This document shows, one piece after another, positions 1 to 8,886 of a stretch of 64,000 bases of DNA (position 1 is its first letter; each line of letters begins with the position of its first letter). The translations under genes and the position numbers were made by a program. A model generated the notes under the pieces. The model saw nothing but the letters and a program-made list of their open reading frames with translations, was not told the DNA's origin and searched no databases. This stretch comes from Flavisolibacter ginsengisoli DSM 18119 (GTDB lineage Bacteria > Bacteroidota > Bacteroidia > Chitinophagales > Chitinophagaceae): positions 94,777-158,776 of the forward strand of contig NZ_FQUU01000012.1 of assembly GCF_900129295.1 (NCBI RefSeq). Direction: 5' to 3'.

Positions 1-669
1 GCTAATCACCCTGAATGCTACCTTATGGTTGTTCTGGTTGATGAAAGGCCTGAAGAGGTGACAGACATGGAACGTAGTGTAAAAGCAGAAGTTATTGCAT
101 CTACTTTTGATGAGCCTGCTGAAAAACATGTAAAGGTTTCTACAGTTGCGCTTCAAAAAGCCAAACGTCTGGTAGAGTGCGGTCATGATGTGGTGATCCT
201 GTTGGATTCCATTACCCGCCTTGCACGTGCACACAATACTGTAGCGCCCGCATCAGGTAAAGTATTATCTGGTGGCGTAGAAGCTAATGCCATGCAAAAG
301 CCTAAACAATTTTTTGGTGCTGCCCGTAAGATCGAGAACGGCGGCTCACTCACCATTCTAGCTACCGCCCTTATAGACACCGGTTCAAAGATGGACGAGG
401 TGATCTTTGAAGAATTTAAAGGTACAGGTAACATGGAATTGCAACTGGATCGCCGTTTGGCCAACAGGCGCATTTTCCCCGCCATTGACCTTGTTTCTTC
501 ATCTACACGTCGTGATGACCTGTTACTGGAAAGAGATGTATTACAGAGGATGAACCTTTTAAGGGTTTACCTGAATGATATGAACACAGAAGAGGCAATG
601 AATGAGTTGCTAAAGCGCATGCGGGGAACTAAGAGCAATGAGGAATTTCTTGCCTCAATGAACAGATAA
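1..669 (+). CDS. rho: Transcription termination factor Rho, C-terminal part (5' end cut by window)
   Basis: The reading frame is open from base 1 and ends with TAA at 667-669, so only about 222 C-terminal residues are present. The opening [20 protein letters not shown] is the Rho ATPase core around the Walker B and R-loop region, followed by the conserved stretches [36 protein letters not shown] and [20 protein letters not shown]. Rho is the hexameric RNA helicase that ends transcription of untranslated RNA. The N-terminal RNA-binding domain, which in Bacteroidota often carries a long insertion, lies outside the window. Confidence 0.97.
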   Translation, partial: ANHPECYLMVVLVDERPEEVTDMERSVKAEVIASTFDEPAEKHVKVSTVALQKAKRLVECGHDVVILLDSITRLARAHNTVAPASGKVLSGGVEANAMQKPKQFFGAARKIENGGSLTILATALIDTGSKMDEVIFEEFKGTGNMELQLDRRLANRRIFPAIDLVSSSTRRDDLLLERDVLQRMNLLRVYLNDMNTEEAMNELLKRMRGTKSNEEFLASMNR

Positions 670-694
670 GCCCGCTTCCCCACTCATGAGGTCC

Positions 695-702
695 TATTTT
701 TG
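695..702 (+). promoter_or_regulatory. Bacteroidota-type -7 box
   Basis: TATTTTTG matches the Bacteroidota sigma-A -7 consensus TAnnTTTG and lies 31 bases upstream of the ATG at 734. No clear TTTG -33 element lies at the usual 19-base spacing, so this is a partial promoter match. Confidence 0.4.
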
Positions 703-733
703 TAAATAGTAAGGCTGAATTAAAACTTTAATT

Positions 734-1300
734 ATGAAGAAACTAATTTTCAGCCTTATTACTTTTCTTTCTTTGGGATTTATGGCTTGTAATAACGACA
801 GCACTACAAGCGAAACAACAGATTCCACAACTACCACGACGAGTACAACAGATGCAACAACCACTACTTCCAGTAGTGATTATACAGCTATGGCAGATAC
901 CTTTCAACGCAACAGCGATGCAGGGAAATACATGGATGTAAAAACCGGTAAGCCCATTAAGATCTCTGTTGACAAGACTACTGGTAAAAAAACAAATGCA
1001 GAAACCAACGAACCAGTTACCCGGTACATTTTTGTTGATAATAGTGATTGGTGGGTATATGATGGAGAAGGTAGCCGCTTAGGTCGCGCCAAACTGCAGA
1101 ATAATAAAGTAATGTTTGAAGATAGTGCCAATAAGAACTGGGTAGATTATGATGTGAAGTGGAAAAATGACAGTGATGAAACCAAGATGAAGACTGATGA
1201 TATAAAAGTGAAAACTGAAAAAGACGGCGACATCAAGATCAAAACAAAAGATAAAGTGATCAAGAAAGACGAAGACGGAACCAAAGTAAAAGATAATTAA
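734..1300 (+). CDS. Putative lipoprotein, Thr/Ser-rich then Lys/Asp-rich
   Basis: 188 residues. The N-terminus is a lipoprotein signal with the lipobox FMAC followed by NND, so the protein is probably anchored in a membrane by Cys19. Residues 20-50 are almost pure Thr/Ser/Asp, a typical extended linker. A middle part (about 60-145) contains YIFVDNSDWWVYDGEGSRLGRAKL, and the last 45 residues alternate Lys and Asp (KIKTKDKVIKKDEDG). I recognise no named family. It stands alone, with a -7 box upstream and a strong terminator downstream. Function unknown. Confidence 0.75.
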   Translation: MKKLIFSLITFLSLGFMACNNDSTTSETTDSTTTTTSTTDATTTTSSSDYTAMADTFQRNSDAGKYMDVKTGKPIKISVDKTTGKKTNAETNEPVTRYIFVDNSDWWVYDGEGSRLGRAKLQNNKVMFEDSANKNWVDYDVKWKNDSDETKMKTDDIKVKTEKDGDIKIKTKDKVIKKDEDGTKVKDN

Positions 1301-1319
1301 TCTCTTTTTGTTAATAGTA

Positions 1320-1341
1320 ATGCCTCCCCGCCGGGAGGCAT
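1320..1341 (+). terminator. Rho-independent terminator after the lipoprotein gene
   Basis: ATGCCTCCC and GGGAGGCAT form a perfect 9-bp stem with a 4-base loop, followed directly by TTTATTTT. It starts 20 bases after the stop codon of the lipoprotein gene. Confidence 0.85.
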
Positions 1342-1363
1342 TTTATTTTAAACCAATACAGAA

Positions 1364-1371
1364 TACATTTG
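1364..1371 (+). promoter_or_regulatory. -7 box directly upstream of selU
   Basis: TACATTTG is an exact TAnnTTTG match ending four bases before the GTG start of selU at 1376. If it is used, the transcript would begin at or next to the start codon, so selU would be leaderless or nearly so. The -33 element is not evident. Confidence 0.4.
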
Positions 1372-1375
1372 CCCG

Positions 1376-2470
1376 GTGCAGACAAACCGCGTACATATCA
1401 ATCAGTTTTTAAATGCCATAAAAGGACAGCTGATACTTGATGTTCGTTCTCCTGCTGAATTTGAACATGCCCATATTCCGGGAGCCGTTAGCTTTCCCTT
1501 GTTCAACAATGAAGAAAGGGCGGTTGTGGGCACGGCTTATAAACAGGAAAGCAGGGAAAAAGCCATTAAAATAGGCCTTGATTACTTTGGCCCTAAGATG
1601 AGGCCCATGGTAGAAAGGGTAGAATCTTTACTTGCCGACATGCACGGGAAACCTCCTTCGGGTTCATTTACAGGCCAGCAAATATTTGTTTACTGCTGGC
1701 GTGGTGGTATGAGAAGCGGGGCTGTTTCCTGGTTACTGAATCTATATGGTTTCAAGGTCACTACCCTGGCGGGAGGCTATAAAGCATTCCGCAATTATGT
1801 GTTGAAAACATTTACGCGGCCGTACAGGTTTAGCATCCTGGGGGGCTTCACAGGGTCTGGAAAAACACTGCTTTTACAGGAATTAAAAAGCCAGGGTCAA
1901 TTGGTAATAGATCTTGAAGGACTTGCCTGCCATAAGGGTTCTGCATTTGGCAGCATTCATATGCCACCTCAGCCTACACAGGAAATGTTTGAGAATAAGC
2001 TGGCAATGGAATTACTGGAAATGGTGGGAGAAACAGGGCAGGACGAGCATTTCCTCTATCCAACTATATGGCTGGAAGATGAAAGCCAGCGAATAGGCAA
2101 TTTAAATATTCCCATGCACCTATGGGAAAACATGAGGACAGCGCCGGTTTATTTCCTTGATATTCCCTTTGAACAAAGACTGGAGTATTTGATTGAAGAC
2201 TATGGGCGGGGAGATATTCAAAAATTGATGGATGCTACCTTGCGTATAACTAAGCGATTGGGCGGGCTTGAAACAAAAAATACAATTGCTTATCTTGAAG
2301 AAGGAAATATACGGGAGGCTTTTAGAATATTGCTTCAGTATTATGATAAGCTATACTTTAAAAGCCTGCACAATCGGCAAGACGTAAAAGCGTTATTAAA
2401 TAAGATTCCCTGTGAAAAAGTAACCAATACCAACACACAGGCTTTGCTCAACCAATATCAAACCCTATGA
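1376..2470 (+). CDS. selU: tRNA 2-selenouridine synthase
   Basis: 364 residues, close to the usual family length. The N-terminal rhodanese domain (about 1-140) has the catalytic Cys107 in YCWRGGMRSG and the LDVRSPAEFE entry motif; a P-loop GGFTGSGKT (156-164) opens the C-terminal half. SelU replaces sulfur by selenium in 2-thiouridine at the wobble base of some tRNAs, using selenophosphate from SelD, which is encoded two genes downstream. The GTG start is chosen because the protein then aligns with the family from VRSPAEFE backwards; no in-frame ATG fits better. The stop overlaps the next start as ATGA, so translation of the two is probably coupled. Confidence 0.95.
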   Translation: MQTNRVHINQFLNAIKGQLILDVRSPAEFEHAHIPGAVSFPLFNNEERAVVGTAYKQESREKAIKIGLDYFGPKMRPMVERVESLLADMHGKPPSGSFTGQQIFVYCWRGGMRSGAVSWLLNLYGFKVTTLAGGYKAFRNYVLKTFTRPYRFSILGGFTGSGKTLLLQELKSQGQLVIDLEGLACHKGSAFGSIHMPPQPTQEMFENKLAMELLEMVGETGQDEHFLYPTIWLEDESQRIGNLNIPMHLWENMRTAPVYFLDIPFEQRLEYLIEDYGRGDIQKLMDATLRITKRLGGLETKNTIAYLEEGNIREAFRILLQYYDKLYFKSLHNRQDVKALLNKIPCEKVTNTNTQALLNQYQTL

Positions 2471-3579
2471 GATTCACTTTAGTTATTCTCCTTGCACTTT
2501 CAACATTCTTTTCTTCAGCCCAGGTAGTTAGTGGATTATACACCGGAACACTGGTAAATGACAGCACTAAAAAAGAACAACGTTATGAATTAGCACTCAG
2601 TGAATACCGGGGAAAGATCACAGGATATTCCTATACCACCTTTGTTGTGAATGATACTTTTTACTATGGGGTCAAAAGGGTCAAAGCCACACGGAAGGGA
2701 GATGTTCTTGTTATTGAAGATGATAAGATGCTGGTGAATAACTTTCCGGAGTCACCTGCAAAAGGCGTAAAACAGATCAATACGATCCGTCTTAACAATG
2801 AAGATACTCTTAGGGCTGCTAACGGCACATGGTCAACTACCAGAACCAAGATCTATTATGCATTGCATGGGGGCGTGCAAATGCGACTGGATAACGACAG
2901 CACTCATTCTGCACTTATAGGACAATTGAAGGAGCTGAATATCATCTCTCAACCACATTACCAGGAAACTGTAGCAAAAGTCCAGGGTAAGGAAGAAAAA
3001 ATTAAAACCCAACCGGAAAATAAAACAGCAACATCTCCTGCCAGCATAGAAATAAGATCAACGGCAAGAGCTGAGGTAAAAAAGACTTCAAAACCTGGTG
3101 TTGTTGCTGAACCAAAAAACAATGAACCTGCGCCATCAAAGCCTTTGATAAAAGAAGCTTCTGTGGCCGGCAATAAAAAAGCACCTGCTGCACCCGTTTT
3201 CACCCCTCAATTACCAACAACCATCCCATATACACAAAGAAATAACAGGCAGCAGGAAGCAATAGAAATAACTTCAGACAGCGTAGTACTGGCTTTTTAT
3301 GATAATGGAGTAGTTGATGGTGACTCTATCTCTGTGTATGTTAATGGAGAGAACATTATTTCCAATAACAAGCTTACAGCCGTAGCTACCAAAAAGACAA
3401 TTCACCTTCCCAATGTAGAAAACATTGAGATCATCCTGGTGGCAGAAAACCTTGGAACTTTACCTCCCAATACAGGGTTGCTGGTAGTAACTGATGGAGA
3501 CAAGAAGTACCATGTAAATTTCAGTGCAGACCTGCAGACCAATGCCGCCATTCTTTTTAAAAGAAAGTTGAATAAATAA
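2467..3579 (+). CDS. Secreted protein of unknown function between selU and selD
   Basis: 370 residues with a signal peptide (MRFTLVILLALSTFFSSAQ). Residues about 20-150 form one region rich in beta-type sequence (VSGLYTGTLVNDSTKKEQRYEL). A low-complexity Lys/Pro/Ala linker covers about 165-255. The C-terminal 110 residues (SVVLAFYDNGVVDGDSISVYVNG, then AENLGTLPPNTGLLVV) look like a small beta-sandwich that I associate with extracytoplasmic Bacteroidota proteins, without a firm name. It overlaps selU by 4 bases and ends 3 bases before selD, so it is firmly in the selenium operon, although an exported protein has no obvious role in tRNA selenation. Confidence 0.85.
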   Translation: MRFTLVILLALSTFFSSAQVVSGLYTGTLVNDSTKKEQRYELALSEYRGKITGYSYTTFVVNDTFYYGVKRVKATRKGDVLVIEDDKMLVNNFPESPAKGVKQINTIRLNNEDTLRAANGTWSTTRTKIYYALHGGVQMRLDNDSTHSALIGQLKELNIISQPHYQETVAKVQGKEEKIKTQPENKTATSPASIEIRSTARAEVKKTSKPGVVAEPKNNEPAPSKPLIKEASVAGNKKAPAAPVFTPQLPTTIPYTQRNNRQQEAIEITSDSVVLAFYDNGVVDGDSISVYVNGENIISNNKLTAVATKKTIHLPNVENIEIILVAENLGTLPPNTGLLVVTDGDKKYHVNFSADLQTNAAILFKRKLNK

Positions 3580-3582
3580 ATT

Positions 3583-4632
3583 ATGATCCAGGAATATAAA
3601 CTTACAGAATACTCAAAAGGTGGAGGGTGCGGTTGCAAAATCGCTCCTTCTGTTTTACAACAGATCGTTCATACTCCTAATACAACCAATTTCCCACAGT
3701 TGCTGGTAGGTAATGACAGCAATGATGATGCGGCCGTGTATCAGGTGAATAATGAAATGGCTGTTATTTCGACAACGGATTTCTTTCTACCTATTGTCAA
3801 TGATCCATATGATTTCGGACGCATCGCTGCTGCCAATGCCATAAGCGATGTATATGCTATGGGTGGCACCCCACTGATGGCTATTGCCGTATTAGGCTGG
3901 CCTCTTGAAAAGCTTCCTGCAGAAGTTGCACAAAGAGTATTGGAAGGAGGCAGATCTATCTGCGCCGAAGCAGGTATTCCTTTGGCGGGTGGTCATACCA
4001 TTGATTCCAGCGATCCTATATTCGGGCTGGCCGTAACAGGGACAGTTTCTTTGCCACAACTGAAGCAAAATAACAAGGCGCAGGATGGAGACATTCTATT
4101 CCTTACCAAACCAATCGGTGTTGGCATTATGGCTACTGCTGTGAAAAGAAAATTATTGAAGGATGAACACTACCCCGCACTGGTGAAGCAATTGAGTACA
4201 CTAAATAAAACTGGTGCTGACCTGGGCAAACTGGAAAGTGTTCATGCCATGACTGATGTGACAGGCTTTGGCCTGCTAGGTCACTTGGTGGAAATGACAG
4301 AAGGCAGCGGTCTGAGTGTGGAACTTGAGTATAATTCATTGCGAAAGATTGAAGGAGTTGATGAATACATCAAATTGAAAAGCATTCCGGATGCCACTTC
4401 CCGAAACTGGAACAGCTACAGCACCAAGGTGCAGTTTGAGAAAGGTGTTGATGTTATGGAAGCGTTCAACCTGCTACCTGACCCACAGACTAATGGTGGC
4501 CTGTTGATAGCCGTAAAGGAAGATGCAGCAGACCAGGTAAGGTCACTGTTGGTATCAGCTGGGCTTTCAGACTTTACACAATCTATAGGTAGGTTTACTA
4601 CTAAAAAGGAAAAGGTTGTTTACGTAAAATAA
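3583..4632 (+). CDS. selD: Selenide, water dikinase (selenophosphate synthase)
   Basis: 349 residues, the usual size. It makes selenophosphate from selenide and ATP. The N-terminal glycine-rich loop SKGGGCGCKIAP holds Cys16 and Lys19, equivalent to E. coli Cys17 and Lys20; position 16 is Cys, not selenocysteine. The AIRS-type ATP-binding parts follow: GNDSNDDAAVYQ, TDFFLPIVNDPYDFGRIAAANA, SDVYAMGG, and near the end LPDPQTNGGLL. With SelU upstream and no SelA or SelB in view, the local product use is tRNA selenouridine rather than selenoproteins. Confidence 0.97.
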   Translation: MIQEYKLTEYSKGGGCGCKIAPSVLQQIVHTPNTTNFPQLLVGNDSNDDAAVYQVNNEMAVISTTDFFLPIVNDPYDFGRIAAANAISDVYAMGGTPLMAIAVLGWPLEKLPAEVAQRVLEGGRSICAEAGIPLAGGHTIDSSDPIFGLAVTGTVSLPQLKQNNKAQDGDILFLTKPIGVGIMATAVKRKLLKDEHYPALVKQLSTLNKTGADLGKLESVHAMTDVTGFGLLGHLVEMTEGSGLSVELEYNSLRKIEGVDEYIKLKSIPDATSRNWNSYSTKVQFEKGVDVMEAFNLLPDPQTNGGLLIAVKEDAADQVRSLLVSAGLSDFTQSIGRFTTKKEKVVYVK

Positions 4633-4684
4633 CCAGCTCTATTATTCCTCAGACAAATATTCAGCAATAACCAGATATAAATAG

Positions 4685-4707
4685 AGGCCTGCACTTTTTG
4701 CAGGCCT
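4685..4707. terminator. Hairpin between convergent selD and lipoprotein genes
   Basis: AGGCCTGCA and TGCAGGCCT form a perfect 9-bp stem around CTTTT. It lies between the 3' ends of two convergent genes and may serve both. The T-tract after the stem is poor on both strands, which lowers confidence. Confidence 0.5.
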
Positions 4708-4715
4708 ATAGTAAA

Positions 4716-5300
4716 TTAATAACCAGCTTTTACTTCCTTATTGGCCTCTGTGCTGATACCTGACCTGTGCAGTATAAGTTTACCTGTAACAGTATTCAGG
4801 GAAAGTTCTATCCAGCCATGAAATAAATTATTATCCTTTACAATTTGAAAAGGCAGGTATTTGTGGTCGGCATTCTTCCATAATCCTAACCATGTGTTGC
4901 CCCCATCGCTTATAATCTTTTGTGTTAATAAAATAAAAGAAAGTTCGTACCAGGTATACCCGGGGTGCTCATTTTTGATCAAATCATATTTGTTCAGCAT
5001 GGGAGACTCGTCATTCTGATCATTCAACAGGTTGCGTTTGATCCTTGAAAAAACATAATACTGCAATTTATCAACCTTCATGATCGGGTCTCCGACCAGC
5101 TGAACAGAAAACGAACAATCAGAAATACCATCATTGTCAATATCAAGGGTTAGGGAATGGCCTTTACTCACTTCAAAGTTTCCCAGGTCCTTATAGAACA
5201 TTAACGGGTGTACCGGCACTGGTATTGGCTGAACTACAGAGTCTTTTTTACACCCTGCAATCACCATGAGAAGTACCGCGGAAAAAAAGTATTTATTCAT
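4716..5300 (-). CDS. Putative lipoprotein
   Basis: 194 residues starting MNKYFFSAVLLMVIAGCKKDS, with a clear lipobox (IAGC) at Cys17. The mature part includes GHSLTLDIDNDGISDCSFSVQL, a DxDxDGxxD acidic loop of the kind found in calcium-binding or thrombospondin-3-like repeats, and ends with a region of beta-type sequence. No catalytic motif is visible. It stands alone and converges on selD. Probably an outer-membrane-anchored surface protein of unknown role. Confidence 0.75.
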   Translation of the reverse strand: MNKYFFSAVLLMVIAGCKKDSVVQPIPVPVHPLMFYKDLGNFEVSKGHSLTLDIDNDGISDCSFSVQLVGDPIMKVDKLQYYVFSRIKRNLLNDQNDESPMLNKYDLIKNEHPGYTWYELSFILLTQKIISDGGNTWLGLWKNADHKYLPFQIVKDNNLFHGWIELSLNTVTGKLILHRSGISTEANKEVKAGY

Positions 5301-5535
5301 ATTATTATTCTTAAAATCAAAAACCTCATCAAATTATTTCTATCCGCTAAATAATAAAAACGATATGCGGATGACCTGTTATTATATGTGTATGATTTGA
5401 GAAATAAGAATGTTAATCGACGGCACGGCAGTAAAAAACCATACGATGGTTTATCATTATTACTACCTTTATTCTACCCTCAGGAAATCCTCCCGCACCC
5501 CTGGTTTTGCATTCTTTAACCTAAACATACATCAC

Positions 5536-5946
5536 ATGGAAACCTCTATTGCAACCCGCAGTAACCTCCAAATCATTCAACAGGCTTTTAATGATTTTGC
5601 AAAGGGTAATATCCCAGCCATTATTGACACTCTTGCCGAAGATGTGCGCTGGGGCAGTTTCAAGATTCCCGGTGCAGCCATGTCAGGAAATTTCTTTGGA
5701 AAAGAAGGCGTACAGGAATTTTTTAAACACCTTGACGAACAGATCAGGTTTTCCGTTTTCGAACCACGAGAGTTCATTGTGCAGGGAGACAGCATCATAG
5801 TTTTAGGACACCAGGCAGGCATAGTGAAAAGCACAGGTAAATCTTTCGACCATGACTGGTGTTTGAGTTTTAAAATGAAGGATAGTAAGGTACAAAGCTA
5901 TTTTGCTTTTACAGATTCTTATGAACAGGCAAAAGCATTTAGCTGA
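5536..5946 (+). CDS. SnoaL/NTF2-like (ketosteroid isomerase-type) protein
   Basis: 136 residues from the ATG at 5536. The frame is open further upstream to 5410, but the family begins near SNLQIIQQAFNDFAKGNIPAIIDTLAEDVRWG and the upstream residues are not family-like, so the later ATG is preferred. The fold is an alpha-beta cone; the pattern DTLAEDVRWG, GKEGVQEFFKHL and GHQAGIVKSTGKSFDHDW is typical. Members may be enzymes or simple ligand-binding proteins; the substrate cannot be read from the sequence. The next gene starts 57 bases downstream on the same strand. Confidence 0.8.
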   Translation: METSIATRSNLQIIQQAFNDFAKGNIPAIIDTLAEDVRWGSFKIPGAAMSGNFFGKEGVQEFFKHLDEQIRFSVFEPREFIVQGDSIIVLGHQAGIVKSTGKSFDHDWCLSFKMKDSKVQSYFAFTDSYEQAKAFS

Positions 5947-6003
5947 TTGGTGAGAAGACATCCACGGTTTTTATTTTATCCTTTTATTTTTAAATCATAG
6001 TTT

Positions 6004-6297
6004 ATGAAAAAAGTAATCGTCCGTTTTGATTTCCCAAATGTCAGCCAGCAACAATATGATAACGTTTGGAAAGAATTGCGCGCCTCAGGCAACGATCATC
6101 CAAAAGGATTGATCTTTCATGTTGGTGGCCCCACTACAGGTGGCTGGATGGTAGTGGATGTTTGGGAGTCCGAAGAGGCATTTAAAAACTTCAGCTCCAC
6201 CCTTATGCCGATTATCGCAAGGCAGGACATCCCAAAGGTTCAGCCCTCCATCTCACCTGCCTATAATGTGTATGAAGGCAGTTTGCACACAGCCTGA
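6004..6297 (+). CDS. Small protein, probable dimeric alpha-beta barrel
   Basis: 97 residues (MKKVIVRFDFPNVSQQQYDNVWKELR). The pattern of a short strand, an amphipathic helix, then FHVGGPTTGGWMVVDVWESEEAFKNF resembles monooxygenase-like (ABM) or EthD-type ferredoxin-fold proteins. Such proteins act as small oxygenases or stress proteins, but no specific activity can be assigned. It follows the SnoaL-like gene on the same strand and has its own terminator at 6307. Confidence 0.7.
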   Translation: MKKVIVRFDFPNVSQQQYDNVWKELRASGNDHPKGLIFHVGGPTTGGWMVVDVWESEEAFKNFSSTLMPIIARQDIPKVQPSISPAYNVYEGSLHTA

Positions 6298-6306
6298 TCA
6301 AATTTT

Positions 6307-6327
6307 AAGGCGGGATCATCCCGCCTT
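6307..6327 (+). terminator. Rho-independent terminator
   Basis: AAGGCGGGA and TCCCGCCTT form a perfect 9-bp stem with a 3-base loop, followed by a run of T. It starts 10 bases after the stop of the small alpha-beta barrel gene. Confidence 0.9.
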
Positions 6328-6401
6328 TTTTAATTACTTAGCGATACATAATATATTTAAGACCAAAACCTTAATTTCAAAACAGGACCCAAAACAACTG
6401 A

Positions 6402-6974
6402 ATGGAAAGAAATTATATTGAAGATCAAAGTTTTGAAAAGGAGGATTATTCAACCAGAGCATTACAATGCGCTGTATACGAAAATTGCGAGTTCAACCAT
6501 TGTAATTTTGCAGGCTCAAATTTATCAGGCATTCATTTCATTGAATGTACATTCAGCAATTGCAACCTTTCTACGGCAAAGCTGAACCAGGCAGTGTTCA
6601 GGGAGGTGGCATTTAAAGATTGCAAACTGGTAGGTCTGCATTTTGAGAACTGTGACAGCTTCCTGATTGCCATATCATTTAGCAACTGCAACCTTCAATT
6701 ATCATCATTTTATGGAATGAAGATCCGGAAGACGCATTTTAAAAACTGCATACTTCACGAAGTGGACTTTACAGATGCAGATCTGAAAGGGTCAGTATTT
6801 GAAAACACAGATCTTTTTAAGGCAGTTTTTTACAACACCAACCTTGAAGGAGCTGACATGCATACTGCATCTAATTATGCTATTGATCCGGAGAATAACC
6901 GCATACAAAAAGCAAAGTTTGCCATGACTGGTCTCCCCGGCTTATTGCTCAAATACAAAATCAAGATTGACTAA
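6402..6974 (+). CDS. Pentapeptide-repeat protein
   Basis: 190 residues built largely of A(D/N)LxX-type pentapeptides: CNFAGSNLSG, CTFSNCNLSTAKLNQAVFREVAF, CKLVGLHF, then DFTDADLKGSVFENTDLFKAVFYNTNLEGAD. This gives a right-handed quadrilateral beta-helix. It resembles the Qnr/McbG-like branch in having two repeat blocks joined near residue 105, and many Cys at the second repeat position. Some relatives protect DNA gyrase from quinolones or toxins; whether this one does is not readable. It is an isolated gene. Confidence 0.85.
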   Translation: MERNYIEDQSFEKEDYSTRALQCAVYENCEFNHCNFAGSNLSGIHFIECTFSNCNLSTAKLNQAVFREVAFKDCKLVGLHFENCDSFLIAISFSNCNLQLSSFYGMKIRKTHFKNCILHEVDFTDADLKGSVFENTDLFKAVFYNTNLEGADMHTASNYAIDPENNRIQKAKFAMTGLPGLLLKYKIKID

Positions 6975-7094
6975 TGTGCTGATCAAATACTTCTCGATCT
7001 TAATTGAATTGAACCAGCTGCATTCATTAACCCAAAATATTCTGGAATAAAAACAACATGCTTATTTAGCATTTATAGCTAATACCTTTAACAG

Positions 7095-7994
7095 GTGAAT
7101 AACCACAAATCTCTTATTCCTTATTATCAGCAAATCAATGATTTCCTTCAATCATTTTCTTCTGGTTATCAAACAAATAATCCCAATCTCTATTGTCTTC
7201 GCCTGGCAGAAAACCAGCCAAACATGCTCCAGTATAAACCACCCTTTAAAAAGGACTTTTATTTCATAGGCCTTGTTAACAATGCAGGCAGAACAAAGAT
7301 CACATATGACAATACCAGCGTAACAGATTTAAACAGCTTCCTCGTTTTTCAATCTCCTGGTTTGCTCTATAGCTTTTTTCGTGATGAAACAGCCAAAGGT
7401 TATTTGATCTATTTTAAAAAGGAATGCTTTTCGTTTTTCAAACCTGAGTTCGGGAAGGAGTTTCCATTTTTTGATTTGTTACATACCAATTTCTTTAAAC
7501 TTAACCAGGCTCGTTTTAAAGAGTTTGCTCCTCTGTTTGAAGAAGTATTTACAGCTTACGAACAAAATGATAAAGCACACACCATAGCAGCATTAAAACT
7601 TCTCGCATTGCTTTACCAGCTTAAAGATTTTTCTATAGCCTTCAATCAATGGGAACAAGGTTTTACTACACCACAGCAGTCACTATTAAAGAAGTTTATT
7701 CAGCTTATCAATAATTATTACCTTGAAAAGCGCTCCATTGAAGAATATGCAGAACTTCTGTTCATTACGCCCAATCATTTGTCGCAGGCCATCAAGCAGG
7801 CTTCGGGAAAAAACGCCCTTAGTTTTATCAATGACAGGATCATGATGGAGGCAAAATCACTTATTCAATTCACAGATTATGATATAGCACAGGTTGCCTG
7901 GCAGCTTAACTTTTCTGATCCTGCGCATTTTGGAAAGTTTTTCAAACGCTATGCCGGACAAACGCCGCTTGAATACAGGAAAGCACATAAGTAA
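7095..7994 (+). CDS. AraC-family transcriptional regulator
   Basis: 299 residues with a GTG start. The N-terminal 170 residues are a cupin-like sensor region. The C-terminal 100 residues carry the two AraC helix-turn-helix units: SIEEYAELLFITPNHLSQAIKQASGKNALSFINDRIMMEA, then DIAQVAWQLNFSDPAHFGKFFKRYAGQTPLEYRK, the classical signature. The divergent-free layout suggests it acts on the oxidoreductase gene that follows at 8102 or on itself; this is inference. Confidence 0.9.
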   Translation: MNNHKSLIPYYQQINDFLQSFSSGYQTNNPNLYCLRLAENQPNMLQYKPPFKKDFYFIGLVNNAGRTKITYDNTSVTDLNSFLVFQSPGLLYSFFRDETAKGYLIYFKKECFSFFKPEFGKEFPFFDLLHTNFFKLNQARFKEFAPLFEEVFTAYEQNDKAHTIAALKLLALLYQLKDFSIAFNQWEQGFTTPQQSLLKKFIQLINNYYLEKRSIEEYAELLFITPNHLSQAIKQASGKNALSFINDRIMMEAKSLIQFTDYDIAQVAWQLNFSDPAHFGKFFKRYAGQTPLEYRKAHK

Positions 7995-8062
7995 GGCTGG
8001 AAAGCTTATAAATACACCATGGCAACCAAGTTATAGACCATAGTTCCGACAGCAATATTTAT

Positions 8063-8070
8063 CAACTTTG
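8063..8070 (+). promoter_or_regulatory. Probable -7 box for the F420-type reductase gene
   Basis: CAACTTTG differs from TAnnTTTG at the first base and lies 31 bases upstream of the ATG at 8102. Weak match without a clear -33 box. Confidence 0.3.
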
Positions 8071-8101
8071 CATAAATATTTATAACAATAAAACTTAACA
8101 A

Positions 8102-8761
8102 ATGAAAATAGCTGTATTAGGAACCGGAATGGTTGGCGATACTATTGGTTCAAAATTGATTGAACTGGGACATGAAGTAAGAATGGGCTCCCGAACTGCA
8201 AACAATGAAAAAGCCCAGGCTTTTGTTTCTAAAAATGGTGATAAGGCAAGTGCAGGAACTTTTGCAGATGCTGCCGCATTTGGCGAAATCATTTTCAATT
8301 GCACAGCTGGCGGCGGATCTATAGAAGCATTAAATATGGCCGGCATTGAGCATTTAAATGGAAAGATTCTTATTGATATTGCCAATCCACTGGATTTCAG
8401 CAAGGGTGCACCCCCAAGCCTTATTCCTTCATTAAGTAATACCAATTCATTGGGTGAAGAAATTCAAAAAACTTTCCCTTCTCTGAAAGTGGTAAAAACA
8501 TTGAATACTATGTGGTGTGGGCTTATGGTAAACCCAGGTATGCTTAACAATGGAGACCATACCAATTTCATCTCTGGAAATGATGCAGAAGCCAAACAAA
8601 AGGTTAAGTCAATCCTGAACACATTCGGTTGGAAAAATGAGAACTTTCTTGACCTTGGAGATATATCAGCAGCCAGGGGAACGGAATCTGTTTTACCTGT
8701 ATGGTTACGAATCTGGAGTGCTACCCAAAATGGCGCGTTCAACTTTAAGGTAGTAAGTTAA
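8102..8761 (+). CDS. NADP oxidoreductase, coenzyme F420-dependent-like family
   Basis: 219 residues with an N-terminal Rossmann fold: MKIAVLGTGMVGDTIGSKLIELGHEVRMGSRT, where GTGMVG is the dinucleotide loop and the R-x-x-S-R-T after the second strand indicates NADP(H). The downstream IIFNCTAGG, ILIDIANPLDF and VVKTLNTMWCGLM motifs match the FNO/YwqN-like reductase family used by organisms without F420 for unknown substrates. It follows the AraC gene by 107 bases. Confidence 0.85.
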   Translation: MKIAVLGTGMVGDTIGSKLIELGHEVRMGSRTANNEKAQAFVSKNGDKASAGTFADAAAFGEIIFNCTAGGGSIEALNMAGIEHLNGKILIDIANPLDFSKGAPPSLIPSLSNTNSLGEEIQKTFPSLKVVKTLNTMWCGLMVNPGMLNNGDHTNFISGNDAEAKQKVKSILNTFGWKNENFLDLGDISAARGTESVLPVWLRIWSATQNGAFNFKVVS

Positions 8762-8886
8762 TTTACTTTACAGGATTCATAATTGATTGCATGGCAGTGA
8801 TTCTTTTACAGGTAATTACAGCCATGCATTCTTGCTTTGAGTACTTAAATAAAAAAACTATCCAGCTATTTGTAGACAGACCTGTA

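Noticed and set aside
3583..4632. Selenocysteine-containing SelD
   Set aside because: The position equivalent to the active-site residue is encoded by TGC (Cys); there is no in-frame TGA and no sign of SelA/SelB.
4685..4707. SECIS-like element near selD
   Set aside because: The hairpin is a simple perfect stem outside any coding frame, consistent with a transcription end.
5410..5535. 42-residue N-terminal extension of the SnoaL-like protein
   Set aside because: The extension is rich in Tyr and His and unlike the family; the ATG at 5536 fits the fold.
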